A DNA stretch of 59,326 nucleotides from Gammaproteobacteria bacterium. GTDB lineage: Bacteria > Pseudomonadota > Gammaproteobacteria > Pseudomonadales > Azotimanducaceae. Where the stretch lies: NCBI GenBank assembly GCA_002704225.1, contig PAFU01000043.1:1-59326 (forward strand), in the 5' to 3' direction. Both the position numbers and the translations under genes were made by a program. Positions 42,022-52,138 of this stretch are shown piece after piece (position 1 is the stretch's first letter; each line of letters starts with the position of its first letter). The notes below the pieces were generated by a model, which saw only the letters and a program-made list of their open reading frames with translations, had not been told where the DNA came from and did not search any database.

Positions 42022-43901
42022 TGAGTACAAAAGAGATGAGTACCTCAGAAGAGGTGAATGAGTATTTGCGTCAGCAGAATCAGCTGGACCTGCTGCGATT
42101 CATTACCTGCGGCAGCGTAGACGATGGCAAGAGCACCTTAATCGGACGCATGCTCTATGAGGCTCAGCTTGTTTTTGAGGATCAGGTGGCGACGCTGCTG
42201 AAGGACTCCAAAAAGCAGGGCACCCAGGGTGGCGACATTGATTTCGCGCTTCTGGTAGATGGCTTGGCGGCTGAACGAGAGCAGGGCATTACCATTGATG
42301 TGGCTTACCGTTTCTTTGGCACCGATCACCGCAAGTTTATTGTGGCGGACACACCCGGGCATGAGCAGTACACGCGTAACATGGTAACGGGTGCGTCTAC
42401 GGCGGACGTGGCTGTTATTCTTGTCGATGCCTCGCAGGGGGTGCTCACGCAGACTCGACGCCACTCCTTTTTGACGTCGCTGCTGGGCATTCCCAACGTC
42501 GTGTTGGCAATCAATAAAATGGATTTGGTGGATTTTGATCAGGCGGCATTCGACCAAATCGAAGCGGAGTATCGCGCCTTCGCTGATGCGCTGACGTTTA
42601 AAACTATTACCGCGATCCCGCTGTCAGCGCTGCAGGGCGACAATGTGATCGAGCGGTCGAGCCGCACAACATGGTATTCGGGGCCCACGTTGCTGGGCTT
42701 TTTGGAAACCGTGGAAATTGCTGTAGACAATAATGAGGCGAGCTTTCGCATGCCGGTTCAATGGGTGAATCGACCCCATTCGGACTTCCGCGGGTTCGCC
42801 GGTACCGTGGCCGCTGGAAGCATCGCCCCCGGGGACCCGGTGCAAGTCTTGCCCAGTGGTCAGCAAGCCCTTGTCGAAGAGGTGATTTTGTTTGATCAAT
42901 CGCTGCCCAAGGCATTGCCAAAGCAAAGTGTGACGCTGACGCTGGATCGTGAGGTTGATGTATCTCGCGGTGACGTCTTGGTTGCGGCTGCTGCGCCCTG
43001 CGAGGTGTCGGATCAATTCGATACCTCCTTGGTCTGGATGGACCAAGATGCCGGCTACGTTGGTCGAGGCTATGACCTGATGTTAGGCGCTAAACGTGTC
43101 AATGCGACGCTTACTGAGATCAAATACAAGGTTAACGTCAACACGCTAGAACAGATGCCAAGTCGTAACTTGTCGCTCAATGACATTGGCAGAGTGACGC
43201 TGAGTTTGGATGAGCCGATCCCCTTTACGCCTTATCTTGAATGCCGCGATCTTGGGTCATTCATCTTGATTGATCGCTACAGTAAAGCCACGGTGGGCGC
43301 GGGCATGATCAATTTTGGCCTTCGTCGCGCTCAAAACCTCCATCCCACCGCAACGACAATCGACAGCCAGCGTCGTTCGCAACTGATGGGGCACAAGGGC
43401 AAGGTGATCTGGCTGACGGGATTGAGCGGGTCAGGCAAATCCACCATTGCGGACGCGCTGGAAAGTCGCCTACACGGTATGGGAATACACAGCTACATTC
43501 TGGACGGCGATAATATTCGTGGTGGTCTAAACAAAGACTTGGGTTTCACCGAGGCGGATCGGGTAGAAAACATTCGACGTACCGCGGAGGTTGCCAGATT
43601 GATGGCAGACGCCGGACTGGTGGTCATCACGGCATTTATTTCGCCCTTTAGATCGGAGCGAGATATGGCGCGTGGGCTGTTCGAGCATGGGGAGTTCGCC
43701 GAAGTATTTCTCGACGTGACGCTGGATGTGGCTGAGTCTCGTGATCCCAAGGGTTTGTACAGAAAGGCTCGGCGCGGTGAACTGCCGCACTTTACCGGCA
43801 TTGATTCACCTTACGAGGCTCCGGAAAGTGCCGATCTTCGGATAGATACCAGTGCAACAAGCGTTGAAGAATGTGTTGATCTGCTGCTGGAGTTGCTTTG
43901 A
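42021..43901 (+). CDS. cysNC: CysN-CysC fusion: ATP sulfurylase subunit 1 / APS kinase
   Basis: A 626-residue bifunctional protein. Residues 1-450 are the GTPase Cys[17 protein letters not shown] (P-loop), [12 protein letters not shown] and NKMDLVDF. Residues about 455-626 are APS kinase Cys[20 protein letters not shown] (P-loop near 468), the switch [16 protein letters not shown] and [10 protein letters not shown]-like segment. Together with CysD it makes PAPS from sulfate, ATP and GTP. GTG at 42021 shares a base with the cysD stop. The DUF2061 gene overlaps its end by TTGA. Confidence 0.95.
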   Translation: MSTKEMSTSEEVNEYLRQQNQLDLLRFITCGSVDDGKSTLIGRMLYEAQLVFEDQVATLLKDSKKQGTQGGDIDFALLVDGLAAEREQGITIDVAYRFFGTDHRKFIVADTPGHEQYTRNMVTGASTADVAVILVDASQGVLTQTRRHSFLTSLLGIPNVVLAINKMDLVDFDQAAFDQIEAEYRAFADALTFKTITAIPLSALQGDNVIERSSRTTWYSGPTLLGFLETVEIAVDNNEASFRMPVQWVNRPHSDFRGFAGTVAAGSIAPGDPVQVLPSGQQALVEEVILFDQSLPKALPKQSVTLTLDREVDVSRGDVLVAAAAPCEVSDQFDTSLVWMDQDAGYVGRGYDLMLGAKRVNATLTEIKYKVNVNTLEQMPSRNLSLNDIGRVTLSLDEPIPFTPYLECRDLGSFILIDRYSKATVGAGMINFGLRRAQNLHPTATTIDSQRRSQLMGHKGKVIWLTGLSGSGKSTIADALESRLHGMGIHSYILDGDNIRGGLNKDLGFTEADRVENIRRTAEVARLMADAGLVVITAFISPFRSERDMARGLFEHGEFAEVFLDVTLDVAESRDPKGLYRKARRGELPHFTGIDSPYEAPESADLRIDTSATSVEECVDLLLELL

Positions 43902-44113
43902 GTTTATCCGGGTCAGAACCACAGGGTTCCTCACACTTGATCAGCTTAGCCAAGGCGTTTTCCTGGCGTATCGTAGCGACGCTGACAACGGCGTTAATCG
44001 CCTATGCCATCACAGGAGAAATAGATACCGCCTTGTGGATCGGTGGGATCGAGTTCTTCCTCAAGATCGGCATCTACTACGCCCATGAGCGCCTCTGGCT
44101 TTGGTTAACCTGA
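43898..44113 (+). CDS. DUF2061 small membrane protein
   Basis: A 71-residue protein with two predicted membrane helices ([15 protein letters not shown] and [23 protein letters not shown]). The pattern [13 protein letters not shown] and the C-terminal HERLW are the DUF2061 signature. DUF2061 genes frequently sit next to or are fused with adenylylsulfate kinase, as here (TTG start overlapping the cysNC stop). A role with sulfate or sulfur transport is inferred from this linkage only. Confidence 0.85.
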   Translation: MSLSGSEPQGSSHLISLAKAFSWRIVATLTTALIAYAITGEIDTALWIGGIEFFLKIGIYYAHERLWLWLT

Positions 44114-44152
44114 TTCTTTGGGCCTAACGGCTGCTGCTGTTACGCTAGGCAA

Positions 44153-45151
44153 ATGCCTACAAGATTTTTTTCAATCAAAGCCTTTGTCTTTGTCACTGCC
44201 TGCCTCTTGGCGGGTTGCGGTCAAAGCGATCGAACCCTTGCGCTGGCGACCGGCGGCCCGGCAGGACTCTACTATCCCTTTGGTGGTGCCATGGCATCAC
44301 TGTGGTCGGAGGTCCTGCCGAATGTGAACGCCAAGGCAGAGGTTACTGGGGGTTCGGTGACCAATGTGATTCAGGTGGCTCGGCAGGAGAGTGATTTGGG
44401 CATTGCCATGGCCGATGTGGTGAGCAGTGCCTACGCCGGTACTGGGCGGTTTCCGGAGCCGCTTCCCCTTCGTGTTTTATTTACGGCCTATCCGAACATC
44501 GTGCATCTGCTCAGTCTCCAAGGCAGCGGCATCCGCTCGATTGCCGATTTGGCCGGTAAGCGGGTGGCCTTGGGCGCACAGGGCTCGGGTACCTCGGTCG
44601 CCGCGCTCAACATGTTGAACGGTTTGGGGTTGAGCGTGGACGATATTGCCCCCCGCTATTTGAGTTTCGGTGAAACGACCTCGGGTCTCAAAGACGGCAC
44701 GCTGGATGCGGGCTTTGTTGTGGGAGGATTGGGTATCGCTGCAGTCACGGAACTGTCCGTGACTCGTGATATCGAAATTATCGCGCTCAGTGACGCCGAA
44801 ATGGCTAGCCTGACAGCGCAGTTTCCGGCCTATTCCGCCTATGAAATTCCAGCAGATACGTATGCGGGAGTCAGTCAGTCCCGGCAGGCTCTGGGCATTT
44901 GGAGTGCTGTGGTCGTGCACGAATCCATGCCCGAAACCTTGGCTTTTGCACTAACGTGTGCGGTGTATCGAGACCATGCCCGGTTGCTTAGCATCTCGCC
45001 GGTGGTCAAAGACATGACGATAGCCAATATCCGTCAACTTGCGGCCGTACCCCTGCATCCCGGGACAGAGCGCTACTTGCGCAACCCAGAAGCGAACTGC
45101 ACGACGGTTACGGACACGCCCGTGCAGCCACTTCCCGTGATGGCGAACTGA
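44153..45151 (+). CDS. TAXI-family TRAP transporter solute-binding lipoprotein
   Basis: A 332-residue extracytoplasmic solute receptor of the TAXI family. The lipobox LLAGC marks it as a lipoprotein, unusual for TRAP receptors that are mostly free in the periplasm. The receptor pattern TLALATGGPAGLYYPFGGAMASLW and TGGSVTNVIQVARQESDLGIAMADV are typical, and the C-terminal TAXI domain continues to YRDHARLL. It is followed 3 bp later by the fused permease. The ligand is unknown; TAXI systems take up acidic solutes. It lies 39 bp after DUF2061, so it may be in the sulfur operon. Confidence 0.87.
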   Translation: MPTRFFSIKAFVFVTACLLAGCGQSDRTLALATGGPAGLYYPFGGAMASLWSEVLPNVNAKAEVTGGSVTNVIQVARQESDLGIAMADVVSSAYAGTGRFPEPLPLRVLFTAYPNIVHLLSLQGSGIRSIADLAGKRVALGAQGSGTSVAALNMLNGLGLSVDDIAPRYLSFGETTSGLKDGTLDAGFVVGGLGIAAVTELSVTRDIEIIALSDAEMASLTAQFPAYSAYEIPADTYAGVSQSRQALGIWSAVVVHESMPETLAFALTCAVYRDHARLLSISPVVKDMTIANIRQLAAVPLHPGTERYLRNPEANCTTVTDTPVQPLPVMAN

Positions 45152-45154
45152 GCG

Positions 45155-47056
45155 GTGTCGTCCCAGTTGTTTCCGTCGAATCGAACGCCTAGGTACGTTG
45201 CGCTATTTGCCAGCACGCTAGCAATAAGCTTGTCGTTGTTTCAGCTTTGGCAGCCCTTGGTCGGTTTCTTCCCTGTTGGAAGCCTGCCCTTCGAAAGCAT
45301 CCTAGGTCAGCAGCCGGCGACGTACTTTCGTCCCATCCATTTGGCGTGGATTTTGGTGCTCGGCTTCGTGGTTTATCCCGTTGCAAAAGAGCAAGGGCTG
45401 CTGCGCTGGCTCGACGCTGGGGCCATTGCACTGGTGGTTTGGGCCAGCGCGCGAATCCTGAGTTTTGACTACCAGTCCATTGATCATTTACTGCATGGCC
45501 TAAGCCGTCCTGACTTTGCCGCAGGAATGATTTTAGTTTTGGCGACCTTGGAAATGGCGCGCCGCGCGGTAGGCCCAGTGATGATGTGGGTGGGGTTGGT
45601 GTTCTTACTCTACGGGGCCTTTGGCAATGTGCTGCCCGATGTTCTGGCCACCAAGGGTTTTTCCTTTGAGCGTATCGTGCGCTTCCAAGTGTTCACTGGC
45701 GCGGGTCTCTTCGGTGCGCCGCTGGGCATCGCCGCCGGAGCGGTGTTTAGCTTCGTCTTGTTCGGAGCATTTTTGCAGGTTACCGGTGCCGGTAAATTTC
45801 TGATCGACCTGTCTTTTGCCGCTGCAGGACGATACCGAGGCGGTCCGGCCAAGGCGTCTGTCATTGCTTCTGCGGCCATGGGTTCGATCTCGGGGAGCGC
45901 CATAGCCAACACAGTCACTACCGGCTCGCTGACCATCCCGATGATGAAAAAGCTGGGTTATAAGCCGGAAGAAGCGGCAGGGATCGAAGCGGCCGCGTCC
46001 ACTGGCGGACAAATTATGCCGCCGATTATGGGTGCTGGTGCATTCGTCATGGCGGAATTCACCAAAACCTCCTACGGCGATATTGTCTGGATGGCCTTGG
46101 TGCCGGCACTGCTCTACTTTTTATCAGTGCTCCTATACGTGCATGTCCTCGCGGTTAAGGGCGGCTTTAAAGGCATGCAGGGGCAAACGGGCGCTTGGCG
46201 GGTGCTGTTAAACGGACTTCACTTTCTGTTACCGCTGGCACTGATTACCACCTTGCTGCTATGGAATTATTCGCCCGTACTGGTGGGCGTCGCGGGTAGT
46301 GGAGCAGTTCTGCTTGCTAGCTTGCTGCGCAGCCATACGCGGATCGGTCTCGCCCAGTTACTCGCCGGTTTACGGCAAGGAGCGATGTTGGCGGTATCCA
46401 TCTCCGTAGCCTGCGCGGTTGCCGGCCTCGTGGTCGGTACCATTGGCCAAACCGGTATTGGTCTACAGTTCACCGAATCGGTGGTTGCGCTCAGCGGCGG
46501 CCAGTTGTGGTTGGCGCTGATTTTAGTCGCCGTCGCGGCCCTCGTGTTGGGTATGGGGTTGCCGGCCACCGCTGCCTACATCGTGCTGGCGGTGATGACC
46601 GGACCAGCACTGCAGGAGCTGGGGCTGGCGTTGATTACGGCTCATATGATTATTTTCTGGCTGGCTCAAAGTTCCAACGTTACCCCGCCCATTGCGCTCG
46701 CGGCTTTCGCCGGAGCCGGCGTCGCTGGTGCGTCTCCCATGGGGTCGGCCGTAGAGGCGGTCAAGTTGGCCAGTGGGCTGTTTATTATTCCACTGATGAT
46801 GGCCTATTCCCCGTTGCTGCTCAGTGCTGAATTTGGCTGGGCCGGTGTGTTGCTATCGGCGGTGGTCACAGGCTTGCTGATGCTGATGCTGGCGATGTTG
46901 TTGCAGCAGTACCTGTTCAGGCCTGTTACCCCAGTGGGGCGAACGATTGCATTGCTTGCTGCTGCACTGCTGGTTTACCCATCCACCGTTTCACGAGCGG
47001 TCGGCGCTGTCGTCGCCGCGGGTCTTATGTTGGCCAATCGTTTGGGACGAGTTTAG
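45155..47056 (+). CDS. TRAP transporter fused DctQM-type permease
   Basis: A 633-residue fused TRAP permease, 4TM/12TM, of the type that pairs with TAXI receptors. Signature segments are GAVFSFVLFGAFLQVTGAG, the SISGSAIANTVTTGSLTIPMM box (about 244-266) and LVLGMGLPATAAYIVLAVM. GTG is the start, 3 bp after the receptor gene. It overlaps the convergent cupin-like gene by 4 bp. Energised by Na+ or H+ gradients. Confidence 0.9.
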   Translation: MSSQLFPSNRTPRYVALFASTLAISLSLFQLWQPLVGFFPVGSLPFESILGQQPATYFRPIHLAWILVLGFVVYPVAKEQGLLRWLDAGAIALVVWASARILSFDYQSIDHLLHGLSRPDFAAGMILVLATLEMARRAVGPVMMWVGLVFLLYGAFGNVLPDVLATKGFSFERIVRFQVFTGAGLFGAPLGIAAGAVFSFVLFGAFLQVTGAGKFLIDLSFAAAGRYRGGPAKASVIASAAMGSISGSAIANTVTTGSLTIPMMKKLGYKPEEAAGIEAAASTGGQIMPPIMGAGAFVMAEFTKTSYGDIVWMALVPALLYFLSVLLYVHVLAVKGGFKGMQGQTGAWRVLLNGLHFLLPLALITTLLLWNYSPVLVGVAGSGAVLLASLLRSHTRIGLAQLLAGLRQGAMLAVSISVACAVAGLVVGTIGQTGIGLQFTESVVALSGGQLWLALILVAVAALVLGMGLPATAAYIVLAVMTGPALQELGLALITAHMIIFWLAQSSNVTPPIALAAFAGAGVAGASPMGSAVEAVKLASGLFIIPLMMAYSPLLLSAEFGWAGVLLSAVVTGLLMLMLAMLLQQYLFRPVTPVGRTIALLAAALLVYPSTVSRAVGAVVAAGLMLANRLGRV

Positions 47057-47502
47057 GTCGACAGTTCGTTGATCAACGCCGCGTTTTTTTCGCGTTCCGC
47101 CAGCCACTCGTGATGAGGTGTGTAATGACCCTCGTGCCAAAATCCCCAGTCACTGGATTTGCTGCCGGTGAGAATCAGGGTCCATACCGGTCGCTCTTCA
47201 ATGAGCTGCACAATGTGCTGGTGGGACGCTGGCCGAAAGTGCGGGCGAAGCGCCTGAACCATGGTCAGCGGGCCCTCGGGGGTTTTTTCCAGATAGGGTT
47301 CCAAAGGCAGGGTGATAAACCACCATGGGTGGTCGTGAAAGGCGCGATCGTCGTCGCCCTTGTGGAATTTGTGCACGCGCAAGGTAAAGCCTAGCCAAAG
47401 AATCCATCGCTCGAGATAGGGTTGTCCGCAGTCGTACACCAGATCGTGGGTCCAACCAAAGGTAAGCGAGCCGAAAGAGAATAAGCGTTCTGAGTAGGTC
47501 AC
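47053..47502 (-). CDS. cupin-like conserved hypothetical protein
   Basis: A 149-residue protein with a single beta-barrel pattern. Candidate metal ligands are His44, His47, His56 and His58 in LRVHKFHKGDDDRAFHDHPW, and His94/His96 in RPASHQHIVQL. The later LTGSKSSDWGFW is a feature of an uncharacterised cupin-fold family also found in phages. No function can be assigned. It is divergent from the P450 gene with an 87-bp gap. Confidence 0.7.
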   Translation of the reverse strand: MTYSERLFSFGSLTFGWTHDLVYDCGQPYLERWILWLGFTLRVHKFHKGDDDRAFHDHPWWFITLPLEPYLEKTPEGPLTMVQALRPHFRPASHQHIVQLIEERPVWTLILTGSKSSDWGFWHEGHYTPHHEWLAEREKNAALINELST

Positions 47503-47589
47503 TGGGCCATGGTTCTAGCGTAGAAGGGCGTAGTATAAAGACCATAAGATTCCGGGTTAAGTTCTAAGACGCGAAAAGGGAGAGAAAGT

Positions 47590-48846
47590 ATGGATGTATT
47601 CACCGAATCACCGGCGCTTGATAACGCGCTAGTCAGTCCGTCGAACTGGGGCAGTGAGCAGTGGGTGCACGACCAATTCGCTTGGTTGCGGCAGAACGAA
47701 CCGCTGAAATATCTCTCACCAGAAGGCTATAAACCGTTTTGGAATGTCACACGCTATAGCGACATCAAGGAGATTGAGGGCCAAAAACAGCTTTTCATTA
47801 ACGATCCTCGCCCGACCCTGGGCCTCGAGGTGATGGAGCAGCTTGTTCAGCAAATGACCGGGCGCAAGCACTTGGTTCGCAGCCTGGTGCAGATGGATGA
47901 TCCGGACCATATGAAATACCGCATGCTGACTCAGGGTTGGTTCATGGGCAGTAACTTACGCAAGCTGCAGGCGCGGGTGGATGAATTGGCGGATATGTAC
48001 ATCGACCGCATGGCGGATATGGGGGGCGAGTGCGACTTCGTCAAAGACGTCGCAATTTGGTATCCCCTGCGCGTGATCATGAGCATCTTTGGTGTGCCAG
48101 AGGAAGACGAACCCCTGATGTTGAAGCTTACTCAGGAACTGTTTGGTAGCACGGATCCTGATGTGAACCGTTCCTTCGAGCCCGCGGAGTTTTTGAATGT
48201 GGTCAAAGACTTTGAAGAGTATTTCGTTAAACTGAGTGAAGCCCGTCGAGCAGAGCCTCGGGATGATCTGGCAACGATTATTGCCAACGCAGAGATTGAT
48301 GGTGGACAGATTCCCGATCACGAAGCGAACGGCTACTACATGATCATAGCCACTGCCGGACACGACACGACGAGCGCGTCTACCGCCGGAGGGTTGCTCG
48401 AGCTCATCAATAATCCGACTCAAATGGCCGCTTTTCGTAATGACGTAGATGGCCTGATGCCGACGGCTATCGATGAAATGATTCGCTGGGTGTCGCCGGT
48501 TCGGCACTTTATGCGGACGGCCACAGCAGACACCGAGGTCGCGGGGCAAAAAATTAAGGCCGGAGAGTCGATGATCTTGTGGTACCCGTCTGCGAATCGA
48601 GACGAGGCTGTGTACACCGAGCCCAACGCGTTTCGTATTGATCGAAAGGAGGGCAAGCAGATTGCCTTTGGTTTTGGCGCTCATGTCTGCCTGGGCCAAC
48701 ATCTGGCGCGAATGGAGATGAGCGCATTGTTCCGGAAATTGTTGGCGCGAGTAGAGCACATCGAACTGGCCGGCGAGCCGCAATACACTCAGGCGGTATT
48801 CGTTGGAGGGCTGAAGAGCTTACCCATACGCTACAAGATGAAGTAG
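47590..48846 (+). CDS. cytochrome P450
   Basis: A 418-residue soluble class I bacterial P450. The oxygen-activation helix I motif is AGHDTTS, the K-helix ExxR is EMIRW, the family-typical VRHFMRTA follows, and the heme-thiolate loop is FGFGAHVCLGQHLAR with Cys367 as ligand. The substrate is not readable; the group includes terpene and steroid hydroxylases. No ferredoxin or ferredoxin reductase lies nearby. An aldose-1-epimerase gene follows 5 bp later. GGGAGAGAAAGT precedes the ATG. Confidence 0.92.
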   Translation: MDVFTESPALDNALVSPSNWGSEQWVHDQFAWLRQNEPLKYLSPEGYKPFWNVTRYSDIKEIEGQKQLFINDPRPTLGLEVMEQLVQQMTGRKHLVRSLVQMDDPDHMKYRMLTQGWFMGSNLRKLQARVDELADMYIDRMADMGGECDFVKDVAIWYPLRVIMSIFGVPEEDEPLMLKLTQELFGSTDPDVNRSFEPAEFLNVVKDFEEYFVKLSEARRAEPRDDLATIIANAEIDGGQIPDHEANGYYMIIATAGHDTTSASTAGGLLELINNPTQMAAFRNDVDGLMPTAIDEMIRWVSPVRHFMRTATADTEVAGQKIKAGESMILWYPSANRDEAVYTEPNAFRIDRKEGKQIAFGFGAHVCLGQHLARMEMSALFRKLLARVEHIELAGEPQYTQAVFVGGLKSLPIRYKMK

Positions 48847-48851
48847 GGCTG

Positions 48852-49766
48852 GTGGTCGCGACCCATCGCTTACTCCGGGGCGATCTGGCCGTCGAGGTGT
48901 CCCTGCAGGGTGGGGGCATTCAGCGCTTCGCTCGGGGTGGGCAGACCCTCATGTGTCCGGCCCCAACGGCTCCTCACTTGGCATGCTTCGCTATGCTGCC
49001 GTTCTGTAGCCGGATCAACAACGGCCGCTTTCAATACGGCGAGCATCAGGTTGCGTTAACGCCGAATTTTCCGCCAGAACCTCACGCCATACACGGTTTT
49101 GGATGGCAGGGGTTATGGCAGTTGGAAACTCAAAGCGATGAGGCCTGTGTTTTGGTGTACGAGCACGATGGGGCGGCCAGCGACGATACGGGATGGCCTT
49201 GGACGTTTCGCGCCTCCCAACACGTGGTCCTGTTGGAAAGCGGGCTGTCGGTAACGTTGGCTCTGGAAAATTTATCCCACGATGTCATGCCAGCGGGGAT
49301 GGGTTTGCACCCGCATTATCCCTTTGCCGCGGGTATGCATGTGTCGATGGCTTGCGCAGATCGGGTTGTTATGACCGATGACTCGCTGCCGATGTTAGCG
49401 AAGCTGGGCGATCACGGTGAGGTGAACCCATTGGCAGACCGGCCTTGGTTACGCCGGGGTTTGGATGATGTGTTCGCCCATCGCATCGGTGGTGCCCAGG
49501 TTGTGTGGCCAGATCAGCCATGGTCACTATCCATTGAGCCGGATCCAATGCTTGCGCACTGGATTGTTTATGCGCCCCGCGATAGCGCATTCATCTGTAT
49601 CGAACCGATCAGTCATCTGCCTAATGCGGTCAATCTCAATCCATTAAAGCCGCCTTTTGCCGGTGAAATGAAAGCGCTGAAACCAGGACAGAGTTGGACA
49701 ACGACTACCTCGTTTATGACGTTGGCAACTGTGCAGTCAACCCTCCAAGCCTCGCCAACTTCGTGA
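48852..49766 (+). CDS. aldose 1-epimerase family protein
   Basis: A 304-residue galactose-mutarotase-like beta-sandwich enzyme. The active-site histidines are in PHAIHGFGWQ (about residue 80) and GLHPHYPF (about 157), with the catalytic Glu in CIEPISHLPNAVN. This matches the mutarotase type that interconverts alpha and beta anomers of aldoses. GTG start. The linkage to the P450 (5 bp) is curious and could be accidental. Confidence 0.85.
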   Translation: MVATHRLLRGDLAVEVSLQGGGIQRFARGGQTLMCPAPTAPHLACFAMLPFCSRINNGRFQYGEHQVALTPNFPPEPHAIHGFGWQGLWQLETQSDEACVLVYEHDGAASDDTGWPWTFRASQHVVLLESGLSVTLALENLSHDVMPAGMGLHPHYPFAAGMHVSMACADRVVMTDDSLPMLAKLGDHGEVNPLADRPWLRRGLDDVFAHRIGGAQVVWPDQPWSLSIEPDPMLAHWIVYAPRDSAFICIEPISHLPNAVNLNPLKPPFAGEMKALKPGQSWTTTTSFMTLATVQSTLQASPTS

Positions 49767-49806
49767 TAGATTGAGATCAGAAAAACCCCTTGGAGAGAGT
49801 CCTAAC

Positions 49807-52062
49807 ATGGCTGAAGCAGTAGAGTATAAACAGATTGGCACCACTCCCGTGCGGCCAGACGGTTTCGACAAAGTCACCGGGCGAGCCCAATTTGGTGCCG
49901 ATGTGAATTTGCCCAACATGATTCACGGCAAGGTGCTGCGCAGTCCCCACGCCCACGCTCGTATCAAGAGCGTTGATGTCAGCGGTGCGCTGGCAATGCC
50001 CGGCGTTTACGCGGCAATTTCCGGTGCAGACTTTCCTGGCGGGCGGTTAGAAGGCGAAGCCGGCGGCGAAGGTGGCGGCTCCATGAACGATGTCGCCAAG
50101 AATGTTATGGCGCGCAACAAAGTGCTGTATCACGGCCACGCGGTCGCAGCTGTTGCAGCGTCGACGGTGCGCCTGGCGGAGCAGGCGCTGCAGGCTATCA
50201 AGGTGGAATATGAGGTGCTTGAGCCGGTACTCGACGTGGTCGGGGCCATGGATCCTCAAGCCACCTTGGTGAACGAAGATAACTACACCGCCTTGCCCGA
50301 GAAGCCCGAAAAACCCTCCAATATCGCCAATGTCGGTCGGCTGGAACGGGGCAACCTTGAAGAAGGCTTCTTGGCAGCGGATGTGGTCGTAGAGCGCGAG
50401 TTTACCTGCCCAATGGCCCATCAGGGGTATATTGAGCCTCATGCCTGTGTTGCGAGTATTGATGAGCGCGGTCGGGGTACGGTTTGGTGTTCCACCCAAG
50501 GCCACTTCGAGCACCGGGCGGCAACGTCGAAAATGCTTGGTAAGAATATGGCCGACTTGAAGTTTGTGGCCACAGAAATTGGCGGTGGCTTTGGCGGCAA
50601 AACCGTGGTTTATCTGGAACCGCTGGCGGCCATGATGTCAGAAAAATCCGGCCGTCCGGTGAAGATGACCATGTCCCGGGAAGAAGTGTTTCGTGCCACG
50701 GGTCCCAGCTCAGCCACCGTGGCTCGAGTGAAGGTTGGGGTTCGCAAAGATGGCACCATTACCGCCGCCCAATCTTGGATTGCGTTTGAAGCCGGTGCAT
50801 TTGCGGGAGCGCCCTACATGCCTGGCGCCATGTCGATATATGCGCCCTATGCCATCGAGAATTTCCTTGTCGAAACCTTCGACGTGCTCGTGAATAAGCC
50901 TAAGGTTGCCGCCTATCGCGCGCCGGGTGCGCCACAGGCCATGCACGCCTTCGAATGCGCCCTTGATGAAGCAGCCCAGCTGCTGAATATGGATCCGATC
51001 GATTTGCGAATGGTCAATGCAGCGGATGAAGGTACACAGGCACCCTATGGGCCCAAGTACCCGCCCATCGGTTTCAAGGCGTGCCTGCAGGCTGCAAAGA
51101 AACATCCCAACTACCTGAAGCCTGTGCCAGACGGCGCAGGCCGCGGCGTCGCCGTAGGTTTTTGGTTCAACGTAGGCATGCAGTCCAGTGCGGAAGTGAA
51201 CATCAACGAAAATGGCTCAGTTATGATCATTGAGGGCAGCCCGGATATTGGTGGCTCTAGAGCCTCGATGTGCCTGATGGCGGCGGAAACCCTCGGCGTT
51301 GAGTACGACGACGTTCGCGCCCAAGTGGGCGATACCGAAAGCACCGGTTTTTGTAACGTTACCGGCGGCAGCCGCACAACCTTCGCGACGGGTATGGCCG
51401 TGACGCAAGCCTGTGAGGCTGTCATTGCGGACTGCAAACGTCGTGCGGCCATGACCTGGGGCTTGGACGAGGATCAGGTGGAATGGGAAGACGGACAGGC
51501 CGTCCCGGGTCCTGGCGTGAATGCCGACGTCAAGCCGCTGAGCCTAGCGGAACTGGCCCGTAAGGCGGGTAAAACCGGTGGCCCGATTACTGCTCGTGCC
51601 TCTTTGAACGCACAAGGCGCTGGTGCCGCGTTCTCAGTAAATTTTGGCGATCTTCGAGTCGACAAAGAAACCGGCAAGGTCGATGTGCTCAGCTTTACCG
51701 CGATCCAAGACGCCGGCAGGGCGATTCATCCCGCCTATGTGGAAGGTCAGATGCAGGGCGGAGCCGTTCAGGGGATCGGCTGGGCGCTGAACGAGGAATA
51801 CATCTTTGATGACAATGGTGTTTTGGAGAATGCTGGATTCTTGGACTACCGGATTCCCGTGGCCTCAGATCTCCCCATGATCGATACAGAAATTGTCGAA
51901 GTGCCGAACCCAAGTCACCCGTTTGGGGTTCGCGGTGTGGGTGAAGCGCCGATCGTTGCGCCCTTGGCGGTCTGCGCCAACGCAGTGTCGCGGTCTCTAG
52001 ACATGCGGATTACTGATTTGCCGATGTCGCCGCCACGCCTGCTGGACGCGATTGAAGGCTAG
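49807..52062 (+). CDS. xanthine dehydrogenase-family molybdopterin-binding subunit
   Basis: A 751-residue molybdenum hydroxylase large subunit. Motifs are RPDGFDKVTGRAQFGADV at the start, EIGGGFGGKTVVY (about 259-271), RAPGAPQAMHAFECALDEAA and the catalytic-Glu motif VRGVGEAPIVAPLAV. It has no Tat leader, so it is cytoplasmic, unlike IorB at 18366. No [2Fe-2S] or FAD subunit lies next to it, so partners must be encoded elsewhere. The ATG at 49807 follows GGAGAGAG. A strong terminator follows its stop. Confidence 0.88.
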   Translation: MAEAVEYKQIGTTPVRPDGFDKVTGRAQFGADVNLPNMIHGKVLRSPHAHARIKSVDVSGALAMPGVYAAISGADFPGGRLEGEAGGEGGGSMNDVAKNVMARNKVLYHGHAVAAVAASTVRLAEQALQAIKVEYEVLEPVLDVVGAMDPQATLVNEDNYTALPEKPEKPSNIANVGRLERGNLEEGFLAADVVVEREFTCPMAHQGYIEPHACVASIDERGRGTVWCSTQGHFEHRAATSKMLGKNMADLKFVATEIGGGFGGKTVVYLEPLAAMMSEKSGRPVKMTMSREEVFRATGPSSATVARVKVGVRKDGTITAAQSWIAFEAGAFAGAPYMPGAMSIYAPYAIENFLVETFDVLVNKPKVAAYRAPGAPQAMHAFECALDEAAQLLNMDPIDLRMVNAADEGTQAPYGPKYPPIGFKACLQAAKKHPNYLKPVPDGAGRGVAVGFWFNVGMQSSAEVNINENGSVMIIEGSPDIGGSRASMCLMAAETLGVEYDDVRAQVGDTESTGFCNVTGGSRTTFATGMAVTQACEAVIADCKRRAAMTWGLDEDQVEWEDGQAVPGPGVNADVKPLSLAELARKAGKTGGPITARASLNAQGAGAAFSVNFGDLRVDKETGKVDVLSFTAIQDAGRAIHPAYVEGQMQGGAVQGIGWALNEEYIFDDNGVLENAGFLDYRIPVASDLPMIDTEIVEVPNPSHPFGVRGVGEAPIVAPLAVCANAVSRSLDMRITDLPMSPPRLLDAIEG

Positions 52063-52090
52063 GGCCGGACGACGTGTTCGGTGATCAACA

Positions 52091-52116
52091 AACCCTGCCC
52101 AGTGGCGGGGTTTTTT
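52091..52116 (+). terminator. intrinsic terminator after xdh-like gene
   Basis: AACCCTGCC (52091-52099) pairs with GGCGGGGTT (52104-52112) around a CAGT loop, followed by TTTT. Nine base pairs including one G-U. It separates the molybdenum hydroxylase gene from the MoaD-like gene, whose ATG is only 23 bases further on. Confidence 0.8.
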
Positions 52117-52138
52117 GTGTACAAAACAGGCTGGGGCT

